This document shows, in pieces, positions 47,660-58,561 of a stretch of 64,000 bases of DNA. Source of the DNA: Luzula sylvatica (lineage: Eukaryota; Streptophyta; Magnoliopsida; Poales; Juncaceae); contig OX326956.1 in NCBI GenBank assembly GCA_946800325.1, positions 36,859,082-36,923,081 on the forward strand, in the 5' to 3' direction. The notes under the pieces were generated by a model. The model saw nothing but the letters and a program-made list of their open reading frames with translations. It made no database searches and was not told where the DNA came from. Position 1 is the stretch's first letter. Every line of letters begins with the position of its first letter. The position numbers and the translations under genes were made by a program.

Positions 47660-49262
47660 TTTACCTAACCACTATGTAATTAGCCTAACTATCCTGACTA
47701 ACACCTTCACTAATCCTCTACAATGGTACTCTACAATCCGTACAATGAACTCTATTATCCCCCTCAAGCCGAATGGGTATATATATACCGCAATCTTGTC
47801 TCGAAGTAACTTGAACTGAGGCGAGGTGAGTCCCTTTATAAGCACATCCGTGATTTGATCATTCATGTGAAGATACTTAACGAACAAGAGTTTGCTCGCT
47901 ACTAAATCATTGATCATTCATGTAAAGATACTTAACGAACAAGCGTTTGCTCGCTATTAAATCATGCACAAAATGAAATTCAATCTCGATGTGCTTGGTA
48001 TGCGCATGAAATACGGAATTATGAGTGAGGTAGGTGGCATCAATATTGTCGCACCAAAGAGAAGGTGGGGAGGATTGAGGAATATGAAGCTCATGTAGTA
48101 GGTATTGAATCCATATTAGCTCGGAAGTAGCCATCGCTAGGCTTCGATATTCGGCTTCGGTGCTAGACCTAGACACCGTGAATTGTTTCTTGGAAGACCA
48201 AGAAACAAGATATGGTCCCAAGGAAATGCATTAACCCGTTGTAATTTTCGATCATCGGGGCAACCCGCCCAATCCGTATCAGTGTAGGCTTGCAAAGTGA
48301 CGTGAGATGACCGAAAAAAGAGTCCATGAGTAAGGGTGCCGTTTAAGTATCGAATAATGCGTTTTATCGAAGTCCAATGATCTTCGATGGGAGAGTGCAT
48401 AAATCCTGATACCTTATTGTTCGCAAATGATATCTCTGGTCGGGTAATTGTCGCGTATTGAAGAGCTCCAACGGTGCTTCGATACAAGATGGGATCGACC
48501 ATGGGTTCGTCCTTGTGTTTGGAGAGTTGTTTGCCCGCAATGATGGGGAAGAACACGGTTTCGACCCACCCATCTTGGAACGCGGCTAAGGACGTATTGC
48601 GATTGAAAGAGATGTACTCCTTGTTGCATCGTCTTTGCCTCGATTCGAAGAAAGAAGTGTAGAGGATCAAGATCCTTGAGCGAAAACTCCTTATTAAGAA
48701 CTCGAATGAGACTTTCAATGATACTAGGTTGATTTCATGCTATAAGAATATCATCTACGTAAACAAGAATCAATGTTACTTCGTTATTGGAGTACCGAAT
48801 AAAAAGAGATGTGTCAGTTTAACAGCCAACAAAACCGATCGAGACAAGTGTCGTGCGAAGCTTTTTAAACCAAGCACGAGGTGCTTATTTTAAACCGTAT
48901 AGTGCCTTGTTGAGAAGACACACGTGATTGTGAAAAGACGGATCGATAAAACCGGGTGGTTGTTGCATATAAACCGTCTCTTCAATATCACCATTAGAAA
49001 CACATTATTAACATCGAGTTGCCGAGGATGGTGGTAATTGGTTTAACAACGGGACTAAATGTCGGTGTAATCTACACCTTCTTCTTGGTAGTAACCCTGG
49101 TCTACCAAGCGAGCTTTGTAGCGTTGAATCGAACCATCCGCGTTTCATTTGAGCTTAAAAATTCATGTACACCCCCACAAAGTTTTGTTGCTCGGATGAA
49201 GGACCAAGAGTCCATGTGTTATTTTGAAGAATGGAATTGAGCTGTTCTTGCATTGCAACTCG
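47660..49262 (-). pseudogene. Copia retrotransposon remnant: RT and RNase H
   Basis: Read on the minus strand from 49262, the RT signatures appear in order with stops and frameshifts: [30 protein letters not shown] at about 48750. Next is the linker frame 48718-48137 (DPILYRSTVGALQYATITRP; HWTSIKRIIRYLNGTLTHGL; AYTDTDWAGCPDD). Last is RNase H at 48221-47907 (WSSKKQFTVSRSSTEAEYRS; HTKHIEIEFHFVHDLI). Near the 3' side a roughly 55-bp tandem duplication (47857-47966) repeats part of the RNase H tail. The remnant ends at 49262 against sequence upstream of the second peptide gene. Confidence 0.93.
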
Positions 49263-49429
49263 CAACTTGGGGTCTTTTTAATTACAATTTAATATAAAAT
49301 ACAAAGATATGACTTTGATAATAACTATTTTTTCACTTGAAACACCAAGGCAACAGTAAGATATTCTAGATTTGACATGCCTGTTTACTCAAGGTGTCAT
49401 TTGTAACACCAAGGCAACAGTAAGATATT

Positions 49430-50400
49430 TTGGGTATAAATTATTTAATGAATGATGATTAACTAGTATTCACTAGTAATTAAAAGTAGTGAATGATGAT
49501 TAAAAATAACGCAATATATCGTTTCGAATTTTCATATAAATAAAAAAAAAAGACTAACACAAAATCCTCCTATATGTAAAGCATTTAATAAGTGAAGTTT
49601 TGTGTTGAATGACAAATATAATATATAAATAGCATTTAGTTATTGAATAAATGTCAATGAGAAACCTAGTATATATATCATCGTATATAACATTGCATTA
49701 AGTTATATTTTAATAAATAAAGGGACGGCTCAAGAAAATTTCAAGTAGTGGAGAAGAAATTAATTGCAATTGGACTACTGTTGGTTGTTATTTTCGCAGT
49801 TGTTATTCCAGCAATTTCATCTTTGATAGAGAAGAAGCATCTAGACATCCCTTGCTTTCATGAGTGCATGCGTATATGTGGAGGTTATGCTTATTGTCAA
49901 GCGAGATGCATAGCGATATGTGATTACGAGTTGAGAGACATGGCACCTTCTAATATGACATAAATAATCTAACTAAAGTTAATTTTAGATAATAAAAAAG
50001 ATTATAATTATGGCATTACATTATATAATTTGCTTGTAGTTTTTCAATCCATTTTCATGTAATGATATGATTGAAAATCGCATCGTAATTCAAATTTTAA
50101 TGTAATCATATGGAATTCAATTGTTTCTGATATAAAATTGTCTATTCTTTCGAATTTCTTTATTACTAAAAGTTTCATATTTTACAAAAAAAAATGACCA
50201 AAGCGTTCTTCATATTTGTTTTAAAGATCCCTAATAAGTTATTGTACAGATTTGATTTGATTCAAATTAAAATGTTCATATACACCAAAAACCACATGTA
50301 TTCGTATTTGATGTTCAACTCATACGAGAACTTACATGACCAATCCAAATTACATACAAAAAAACTTTCCACCATTTGCACAAATAGAAAAAATTCAAGA
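49430..50400 (+). repeat. Inverted duplication, copy carrying peptide gene 2
   Basis: This block matches the reverse complement of about 53690-54600. It covers upstream sequence ('aaatcctcctatatgtaaagcattt'), the peptide frame, and downstream sequence to 'accaaaaaccacatgtatt...gatgtt'. Confidence 0.85.
49748..49963 (+). pseudogene. Six-cysteine peptide, copy 2, without an ATG start
   Basis: An open 71-codon frame very like copy 3, with a signal-peptide core (IAIGLLLVVIFAVVIP), cysteines C-x3-C-x3-C-x5-C-x3-C-x3-C and C-terminal APSNMT. The codon aligned with the start of the other copies is GTG (49748-49750), in the context 'caagtaGTGG' where copy 3 has 'caagtaATGG'. No upstream in-frame ATG is available, and the next ATG is beyond the signal peptide. 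Either the gene has lost its start recently, or initiation uses GUG or an unseen upstream exon. The rest shows no disabling change, so the loss would be young. Confidence 0.7.
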
Positions 50401-50550
50401 TGATAAATAGACATATATTATTATCTTGTTTCATTGAGCCAATATGCTCATAGCTCAAGTGATCGAGTACATAGCACAATAAGTTATTGGTCATGAATTC
50501 AATCTCTATTGAAATTCAATAACGAATGAGGATTAATAATTTTTTAAGAG
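49964..50550. other. 3' flank of peptide copy 2
   Basis: AT-rich non-coding sequence, part of the inverted duplication as far as about 50400. Confidence 0.5.
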
Positions 50551-51440
50551 TATATTTTATTAAATTCAAAAATATATTTAGTAAATAGACAAATATAATA
50601 TCTTACAGTCAACGGCCAGTCAACTTCTAGTCAACATTTGATCAATACCGGTCAACCCTATTTTTCGTTATTTTTGCTAAATAATATTTTTGGTAAGATT
50701 CAAGAGAATATTTTTCTTAATTGGAAAGTACATTTTGCTAAATTCAATAGCATACTTTGCTAAATTTAAGAGTATATTTTACTAAACTCAAGACTATATT
50801 TTCATGAACTAAAGAGTATATTGTACTGAATTATAGAGTATATTTTACCAAATTCAAGTGTATCTTTTGCTGAATTTCATGAGTATATTTTGTTAAATTC
50901 AAGAGTTATTTTGCTAAATCAAGAGTATATTTTTATACATTTAAGTGTATATTTTACTACATTCAAGAGTATATTCTGCTAAATTCGAGAGTATATTTTA
51001 TTAAATTCAAAATTATATTTTGTTAAATTAAAGAGTATATATTTTTTTTATTTTAACAGTAAATTTTGCTAAATCTAAGAGTATATTTTGCTGCATTCAA
51101 GGGTATATTTTTCTTATTTCAACAATATACTTTGCGAAATTCAAGAGTATATTTTGTTGAATTTAAGGTATATTTTGTGGAATTCAACAATATATTTTGC
51201 CACATTCAAGATTTTTTTGCTGCATTCAAGAGTATATTTTGCTCAATTTCATGAGTACATTTTGCTCAATTTGAAGCGTAAATTTTTATATATTCAAGAG
51301 TATATTTTCCTAATCTCATGAACAATATATTTTGGTAAATTCAAGAATATATTTTTCTCAATTCAGCAATATATTTTCATAATTTCAACATTATATTTTT
51401 CTATTTTTAACAATATATTTTGAAAAATTAAAGAATATAT
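50551..51440. repeat. Degenerate minisatellite, ~20-33 bp units
   Basis: About thirty irregular copies of a unit like AGAGTATATTTTGCTAAATT follow one another, varying by short indels. Words of the same family occur at 15884-16030 beside the satellite. Confidence 0.9.
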
Positions 51441-52685
51441 TTGCAAAAAAAAAAAAAAATCGGACATTATATAGATTATCATGGAATATTTCTTTGTTTA
51501 CTATTTGTGTACCTATTTTGTACAAAAATAATCAAAGAAAAATTCTACATGTCACCAATATACAAACAATCAAACATATATTGCAAATAATATACAAAAA
51601 CAAACTAACAACACCACATACAAATTCAACCTCCAAAATCATCTTCTCCAATACTAAAATTAAAATTATCTTCAATTTCGCCGCTTCAATGACTCACCAT
51701 CACTCCCCACCTCGCACTTTTCGAATCCAGTGCCGCTTCAATCGATTCAGTCACTCTCCCAATTTGATTCACCAACAAAATATAATAGTTCGTTCAAATT
51801 GAAATTGAAATGATAATTAAAAGGTTGAGAATCAATGGAATTGGCATACGAGAATCATGGCGACCGAGTCTAGCCAACACGGCGAGAGGGTTCGATAGAG
51901 ATCCTCCAATTATACAATTAATGGTATACTTAATATAAATATATTTATATTAAATACCATACATACAATATGATATACCATACATATACAATATGATATA
52001 AACAACTTGTATGATAGGAAAATAATTTATATAAACAAGTTAGGACATTTTGGCTGATGTTTTAGCAATAGGTTCATTTTGGTTAGAAAATTCTAGTATA
52101 TTTGTAAATAAATTTTGTCGAAACAAAAAACTTGTCAAAAAACATAAATTGTTTCTAAGAATTTCTTGTTTGTGGTAAATACATTCTATCTCCTTCACCG
52201 GTTGGTGTGGTATGATAATACTTTTGTCTTGAAAATAACATGGATAATTTATTGTATTCCTTAAATTTTTCTACAGGAACAACCAAACAAGAATGTTCAT
52301 AATTCCTTACATATTTCTCCTCTAGTAGATTTCTTGATTTTCAAATTCGTAAATCTAAAATTAATTAATTTTACATTCGAAAATTATTTTATATGCAAAG
52401 AACCCCTTAATAATACAATTAACTCATTTACGTTGACATAAAATAAAATGTTTGATCTAGAATATAGAGTAATGTCATGGCCACTCCCCCCTCCCCTCCC
52501 ATCTTCACTCATGGGTAAATGCATGACACGTGAGTCTCACATGTATGATTTTTGTATAAAGTGATGTAGGTCCCACATGTCAAAGACTCTAGGGAGTGAT
52601 TTCGGGAGTGGTTTAGGGAGTGGTCCTAGCACCACTCTTCTATAAAATACGATATCTTCAATAGATATAATTTAGAACATAGAAG
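51441..52685. other. AT-rich intergenic sequence
   Basis: No gene recognised. A 102-codon frame at 51494-51802 is low-complexity N/T/I-rich and shows no domain. 52485-52640 is a GC-richer island with 'ccactccccc' and 'gggagtg' words in opposite orientation. Confidence 0.4.
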
Positions 52686-53205
52686 CACATGGCGACACGT
52701 GTCTTATCTTCTTCTTTTTTTGGTTTGTTTCTATTGCAACCCAAATTATATCCAGTATGGAAGAAAAATATAACTGGTCTCCAAACTTATCACAATATCC
52801 TTGATGAGGTGACAAAATGAATTTATTAGCATTTCTAATTGACTCGATTAAATGTTAACTGACACGTTTAATTAACATATGAATAATTTATAATATGTTA
52901 ATATTAGCAAATGTTAATTGATGTGTTAATTCAATTAAATCACCACATGGTGACACGTGCCCATTTTATTTATTATTGATTTTTTGAGTTTCGTTTCTAT
53001 TGCAAATCCAAATTATACCCATGTGTGAAAGAAAAATAATTGGCCCCCAAACTCATCACAATATCCTTGATGAGATGACAAAGTGAATTTATTAACATTT
53101 CTAATTGACTCGATAAAGGTTAATTGAAATGTTTAATTAACACATCAATAATTTATAATATGTTAATATTAGTAATTATTAATAGACGTGTCAATTCAAT
53201 TAAAC
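52686..53205. repeat. Tandem ~256-bp duplication
   Basis: 52686-52940 and 52941-53205 share 'cacatggcgacacgtg', 'caaactcatcacaatatcctt' and 'cgtttaattaacatatgaat' in the same order. It lies inside a Helitron-like element that ends at 53617. Confidence 0.85.
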
Positions 53206-53586
53206 GGTTAATTAAATCGTTAATTGAATCAATCAATAATACTAATCAACCTACTTAATCCTCTATTGCCGCCTCATAAAAAATGTTATTTTTTGATTAT
53301 TGAGACTCCATATCTAATTCCCATATCGCTCAATTGTTAATTTTTTATGTCATAATTTACAATTGTGTTCTTTATTTAAAAAAATTGATATTTTTTATAT
53401 TAATTGATGACATTTTAAATATATATTTTATATGCATTTATTTCATGCACCTTTATTAATTATAATTCATTTATTAACATCAATATATTTGCAAACATAT
53501 CATGATTATGTAATTGAGTTTAAACGTACCTGCGCAAATTCTATTTAAACAAATTATACAAAAAAATTTAAAAAATGGTATGAACT

Positions 53587-53617
53587 CCCGCGCAATTGTT
53601 GCGTGGGCTATTGCTAG
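53587..53617 (+). mobile_element. Helitron 3' terminus
   Basis: CCCGCGCAA, loop TTG, TTGCGTGGG (one mismatch), then CTATTGCTAG and a host T at 53618. This is the canonical Helitron 3' structure (GC-rich hairpin about ten bases before CTAG). The 5' end is not identified. The element probably includes the tandem duplication upstream. Confidence 0.8.
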
Positions 53618-53689
53618 TGATCTATTTAAACCAGAACAAACAACCTTTTAAATTCTAGTGATAATTTATTTACCACCTCGAATTCTTTC

Positions 53690-54600
53690 TTTTTGTGCAA
53701 ATGGTAGCATGATTTTTTTTATTCTTTTCGGATTGTTCAAGTAAGTGTTCATATGAACTAAATATCAAATACTAATACATGTGGTTTTTGGTGTCTCTCA
53801 ACATTTTAATTTATAAATCAAATATATACAATGACATATAACTTATAAGGGATCTATAACAAAAATATGAAGTACTTTTTGGACAAAAAATCAGTAAAAT
53901 AAGAAATTTCTAGTAAAAAAGAAATTATAATAGACCATTTTTTTATCATAACCAATTGAATTTCATATGATTACACTAAATTTTAGTTACATTGAGATTT
54001 TCAATCATATCATTACAGGACCCAAGGATTGAAAAACTGCCAGCAAATTATATAATGTAATGCTATAATTATAATTATAATTTATTTTATTACCCAAAAA
54101 GTTACTTAAGTTCTTGCTTAAACTAGATTATTTATGTCATATTAGAAGGCGCCATGCCTCTAAAGTCCTCCTCACATAACGCTAGGCATCCCGATTTACA
54201 TTGATCAGTACCTCCACAGTGGAGCATGCAACTATAATAGCAAGGGATGTCTAGACTCTCCTTCTCAATCGATGATGAAACTTGTAAAATAACAACTGCG
54301 AAAATAACAACCAATAGTAATCCAACTGTAACTAATTTCTTCTCCATTACTTGAAATTTCTCTTGAATCGTCTCTTTATTTATTTAAATACAATATAATA
54401 CAATGCCATATGTGATGATATATATATACTAGGTTTGTCATTGACAACATTTATTTAGTAACTAAATGATATTTATATAGTATACTTGTCATTCAACACA
54501 AAAATTCAGTTATTAAATGCTTTATACATAGGAGGATTTTGAGTTATTTTTAATCACCATTCATAACTTTAATTACTAGTTAATACTATCTTTGGATAGA
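53690..54600 (-). repeat. Inverted duplication, copy carrying peptide gene 3
   Basis: Reverse complement of about 49430-50400, covering both flanks of the peptide gene. Confidence 0.85.
54132..54347 (-). CDS. Small secreted six-cysteine peptide, copy 3
   Basis: A single-exon 71-residue frame starting with ATG at 54347 in the context 'caagtaATGG'. The signal peptide (VTVGLLLVVIFAVVILQVSS) is followed by a charged spacer and six cysteines C-x3-C-x3-C-x5-C-x3-C-x3-C, then an acidic stretch and APSNMT. It is closest to copy 2 (same spacing, same tail) and differs from copy 1 in the central loop length. The conserved ends and cysteine frame, with more divergence in between, suggest selection on the cysteine frame (inference). 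Likely secreted. Family not identified. Confidence 0.75.
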   Translation of the reverse strand: MEKKLVTVGLLLVVIFAVVILQVSSSIEKESLDIPCYYSCMLHCGGTDQCKSGCLALCEEDFRGMAPSNMT

Positions 54601-54697
54601 TAATTATTTTCATCGACAAAATAGGAAGTATCTAATTAATTAATACATTAATTAATTAATTAGATACTTCCTATTTTGTCGATGAAAATAATTATCT
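54598..54697. repeat. 100-bp palindrome with 47-bp arms
   Basis: 54598-54644 and 54651-54697 are exactly complementary, with a 6-base centre. It lies at the outer edge of the inverted duplication, between peptide copy 3 and a Helitron-related repeat. Confidence 0.92.
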
Positions 54698-54709
54698 TAC
54701 ACCATGTTT

Positions 54710-55690
54710 TAAACATTTTTAGAAATTCACATCATCCTACATTAATGATGTGGCATATTATTATTGTTTAGAATCACATTAGACCAAATCTAATTAATTA
54801 TTTAATATTACACATAAAATTACATGATGGAATGTGAATGCAATGGAATATGAAAAGTTTATATATGAAATACTAATAATTTAATATGTAATATTATAAA
54901 GCATACGACATATAGTAGTATTATTTTTAGAAATTTAATTTTATAAACCCATAAAATATATTCATTTTAATTTTCTCTTTATTTTGACATCCATATTAGC
55001 ATAGTTCATATGTACTGTTTTTCATAATTTCAATTTGTAAATATATTATGTAAGAAAATACAATGCAAAAAAAATACATATTTACATAATAGATTTTTAA
55101 GAATTTCATTTGCATAATAGAATTTTTAAGTATTATTATTTATTTTTGTAAAAATTACGGCAATAAGAATCTCATATAATACTAAGTATATTATATTTTT
55201 GTTTTTAAGCAAACAAAAAAATTTCAAAAAATAATAGAATTAAAAAATAGTTTATCCATATAAATTACTTCTTAAACTTATAAACACCTATCAAATTGTA
55301 TTGTTAGTTTATCAAATGTAAAATAAAAAAAAATCATATGATATAAAATAATTTGTATTTATGTTTATTATAATTAAATTTTGATATTATTTATTAAATT
55401 ACTTTCACTATTAAGTTTTATATTATTTTATATCTTTCATTGTATTTTGAATTAACAAAAATTATTACTACTATATAATTAATAATGTGTTACTATATAT
55501 GTTGTATTATCTATTATTTTAATATTATATATTGTATAAAATATTGTGAATAATGATATAATATTTGTTGTTATGTTTTTTCGTAAAATTGTATTATATA
55601 TTATTATATAATAACACTAATATAAATATTATTATTTTATTAAAAAATAAGATTTTTTGTTATCATAATATAAAATAATTGAAAACATAT
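54710..55690. repeat. AT-rich dispersed repeat, Helitron-related family
   Basis: Starts 'aacatttttagaaattcacatcatcctacattaatgatgtgg'-like and continues with the AT-rich body seen in 1725-2686 and 61630-62340. No terminal CTAG hairpin was found in this copy. No coding. Confidence 0.6.
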
Positions 55691-55793
55691 GAATAATGAT
55701 TGATAAATGAATTCAAAGTTTTCTCTATAGGTAAACCCCAAATTAGCTAAAACCCCATCAAATCATTAAGTGCGTCGCTGATATCTATCGTCC

Positions 55794-57744
55794 ATGGATA
55801 CTGCTGCTTCTATCGCCCTGCGGCCATCGTCTTCCAGAAGCTTCTTTGCCTCATCTCTCCGTTGCCACTCTTCGAACCTAGCTTTTCCCCATTCCATCCA
55901 TCTCAGAGGTGAAATTTTATGTTCCTCTACTCAGATGAATTCATTTTACCCAACAAAATTTGTTTTTATTTATCGATTTAATTTTGTTGGTAATTTCAGG
56001 AATCTTGTGTCGTGGGAATTCACAAGCTCGTTTTCCTTTCCTTGCTGTAAATGCCCAGGTTCCCACAACCACCAATGATTCTTTGCAAGAATCACCATTG
56101 TCGACCCATGTAAGCAAGGAAAATTCATTGAAGACTGAAAACAGAGAACAAGATGAGGTGTCAAAGGAGGGTCATGATAAAATAAAGGATGACAACATGA
56201 GCAGAGTCTGTGATAAGCTAATTGAGGTAACGAACAACACAGCACCCCCAATTTTTCACAATTAACCCTAATTTAACCATCGATCATGCAATTAAGCCTT
56301 TGAATTGGACTCTTTCTTATCAGGTATTTCTCGTCGACAAGCCTACCCCGTCAGATTGGAGAAAGCTCCTAGCTTTCAGTCGAACCTGGTCTGTAACCAG
56401 GCTCCACTTCTACGCTCGTTGTCAGAACAGAGCTGATGCTGAATCTGATCCAACCATGAAACTAAAACTCCTCAAACTTAGCCGCAAACTCAAAGAGGTA
56501 TTTTAAATCAGTTAGTTAGTTAGTTAGTTGGTTAGTTAGTTAGTTATTTGCTCGTTTTGTTGCAGGTTGATGATGATGTGACAAGGCACAACGAGCTTCT
56601 AGAAGTAGTCCAAAAGGATCGAGATCAAATTGTTTCAGTCGTGGCGAAAAGAAGAAAGGATTTCACCCAAGAATTCTTCGTTCACCTTGGTGTTGTCGCA
56701 GAATCTTATTTCGAAAATCCTGAGAAAAGAGAAGGTATAAAAATTTAAAAATTAAAACTAACTTATATGTTTAATTTGGTGAATTATTTTTGGTTTTGTG
56801 ATGTGTTAAACTAGATATGTTTAATTTGGGGAAAGCGTGTTTAGTTGCGATGAATTCATACGATGATGCATCAGGAAACACTGAGGATCTAAACAAGGAT
56901 GAAATGAATTTTAATGATTTGATGAATTCGCCTCGTTTAGATTTTGCGTCGAAAAATATTGACGATATTGCTACGAGAAAACAACTGAATTCGTCCATTT
57001 TCATGACGAGCACCAAAGCCTGGTCCGATGGCAAAGAGACCGATCTAAACAAAGAAGAAGTAAAAAAAAATAAGAAGATTATGAAAATTTGCAAAAGAGC
57101 CCCTGCATTATCCCTAAATTGCAAATAAAAAATGCACTATGCAAATTTCCCAATACTTTTAAGAAATTTTGAATTTGGTTAAAATTTTTGTTATTATTTT
57201 TTCGCAGGTTATGGATATGATGTTTCATGATTACAAAGATTCGCTTAGGAGTATATATAAAATGGTACCAAAGGAAGTGAGGATACTCAAGTATATTTTA
57301 ACTATACGGGACCCAAAAGAAGTACTCGATGTATTAAATGACGCTTTTACCCCTTGTTTTGAACACGAAACCGAAGATGACGAGTACTTGTGGACGTAAT
57401 TCCCTCACCCCCTCAATTTAGTAAATAAACTAAGATAATACAAACCCAAAAACTCTCCTTTCTCAACGAAATTCCAAAAAATATTTACATTTTTTTCAAT
57501 TTATGCATAATATAGGGCCTTTTTTGCAAATTACCTCACATGTTTGTTTTTATTTTTTGGTAGTACGCCAAAGGAATTGCTTCATTTGGTGAAGACGATT
57601 GTGGTTGCGTTTCATTATAAGCAAAGAAACATGGTTACGAGGGAGGCTAGAGACTTGTTGCGACCCGATATAGTTAAATACTTGGAGAAATTAAAGAAAA
57701 TTATCGAGTCCAATTTTCTCGTTGATAAAAGATTGCTACTTTAA
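55794..57744 (+). CDS. Plastid-targeted protein like Arabidopsis At4g37920
   Basis: Seven exons: 55794-55908, 56000-56226, 56324-56497, 56566-56734, 56815-57059, 57208-57395 and 57564-57744 (432 residues), each junction keeping the frame. The N-terminus (MDTAASIALRPSSSRSFFAS) is Ser/Ala-rich with no early acid beyond residue 2, as in chloroplast transit peptides. Residues about 115-230 are charged and helical (FLVDKPTPSDWRKLLAFSRT, DRDQIVSVVAKRRKDFTQEF). The C-terminus has VMDMMFHDYKDSLRSIYKMV and STPKELLHLVKTIVVAFHY. I recognise the family as the uncharacterised chloroplast protein At4g37920, sometimes annotated as endoribonuclease E-like. The enzymatic role is unproven. No break seen. Confidence 0.82.
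56511..56545. repeat. (TTAG)n microsatellite in an intron
   Basis: About eight TTAG units with one TTGG interruption, in the third intron of the plastid-protein gene. Confidence 0.9.
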
Positions 57745-58561
57745 TTGTACTGTATTTGTTTGGTTAACTTTTGTTGCATTATATGATTTGTCAAAATTTT
57801 ATTGCAAGGTCGGTAGATTTCACGAGGACTATGAATATATTAATATTTGAAATTTGCCCTTAACCACTAATGATTAATAGATAATAGGTGTTTGTCATGA
57901 ATAAAGGGAGCAAGACTTGGACAGCTCAGGGTTACGGGTTTATAATATTTGTTTTGAGGATGTTGCGAAAAAACCCGCGATTATGAGGTAATTAATTGTC
58001 AATTTAATTTTAGATATGTATCGATATCTCTTGTCGCCTTACATGGTTGGTTAATACACCTTTTGATAATGACATATATAAAATATGCTTTAATGTCACA
58101 TGATTTATGATGGGTTTTTAGATGCAATTCAGAAAACTTGCATTATATATTTATGGTGGTGTTTTTGGCAAAGTTCCTTTATTTTAGTAAACTGTTATAA
58201 TAAGAACAGTGAAATCACGTGGGACGTCTAATTAATCCTTGAGAGTCGGCAAATCTAAATTATAAACCTATCATGTTAAGTTAAACTCAACGTACTTGAA
58301 ATGGTTATTATTAACTTGGTCTTCCTCTAATAATGCATTTCTTTATGTTATCAATAATAATTTTGTCAAAATTCAGGTCGTTTTCTCAAATTTTCAAATA
58401 TTTTTTTGTCATTATTGGACTTTTTTTACTGAAATTATTGCTCCATTAAATAACCCACATGATGTTAGAGTATCTCCTCCTTGTTTATTAATATTGCTCC
58501 TCTCTCTCTCTCTCTCTCTCTCCAATTTCACCGGATCCATCATAGATTTTGGAGATCTTTA
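57745..58561. other. Intergenic region with the CBL leader
   Basis: Non-coding. 58501-58522 is a (TC)n run in the probable 5' leader of the CBL gene, a common feature of plant core promoters and leaders. Confidence 0.5.
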
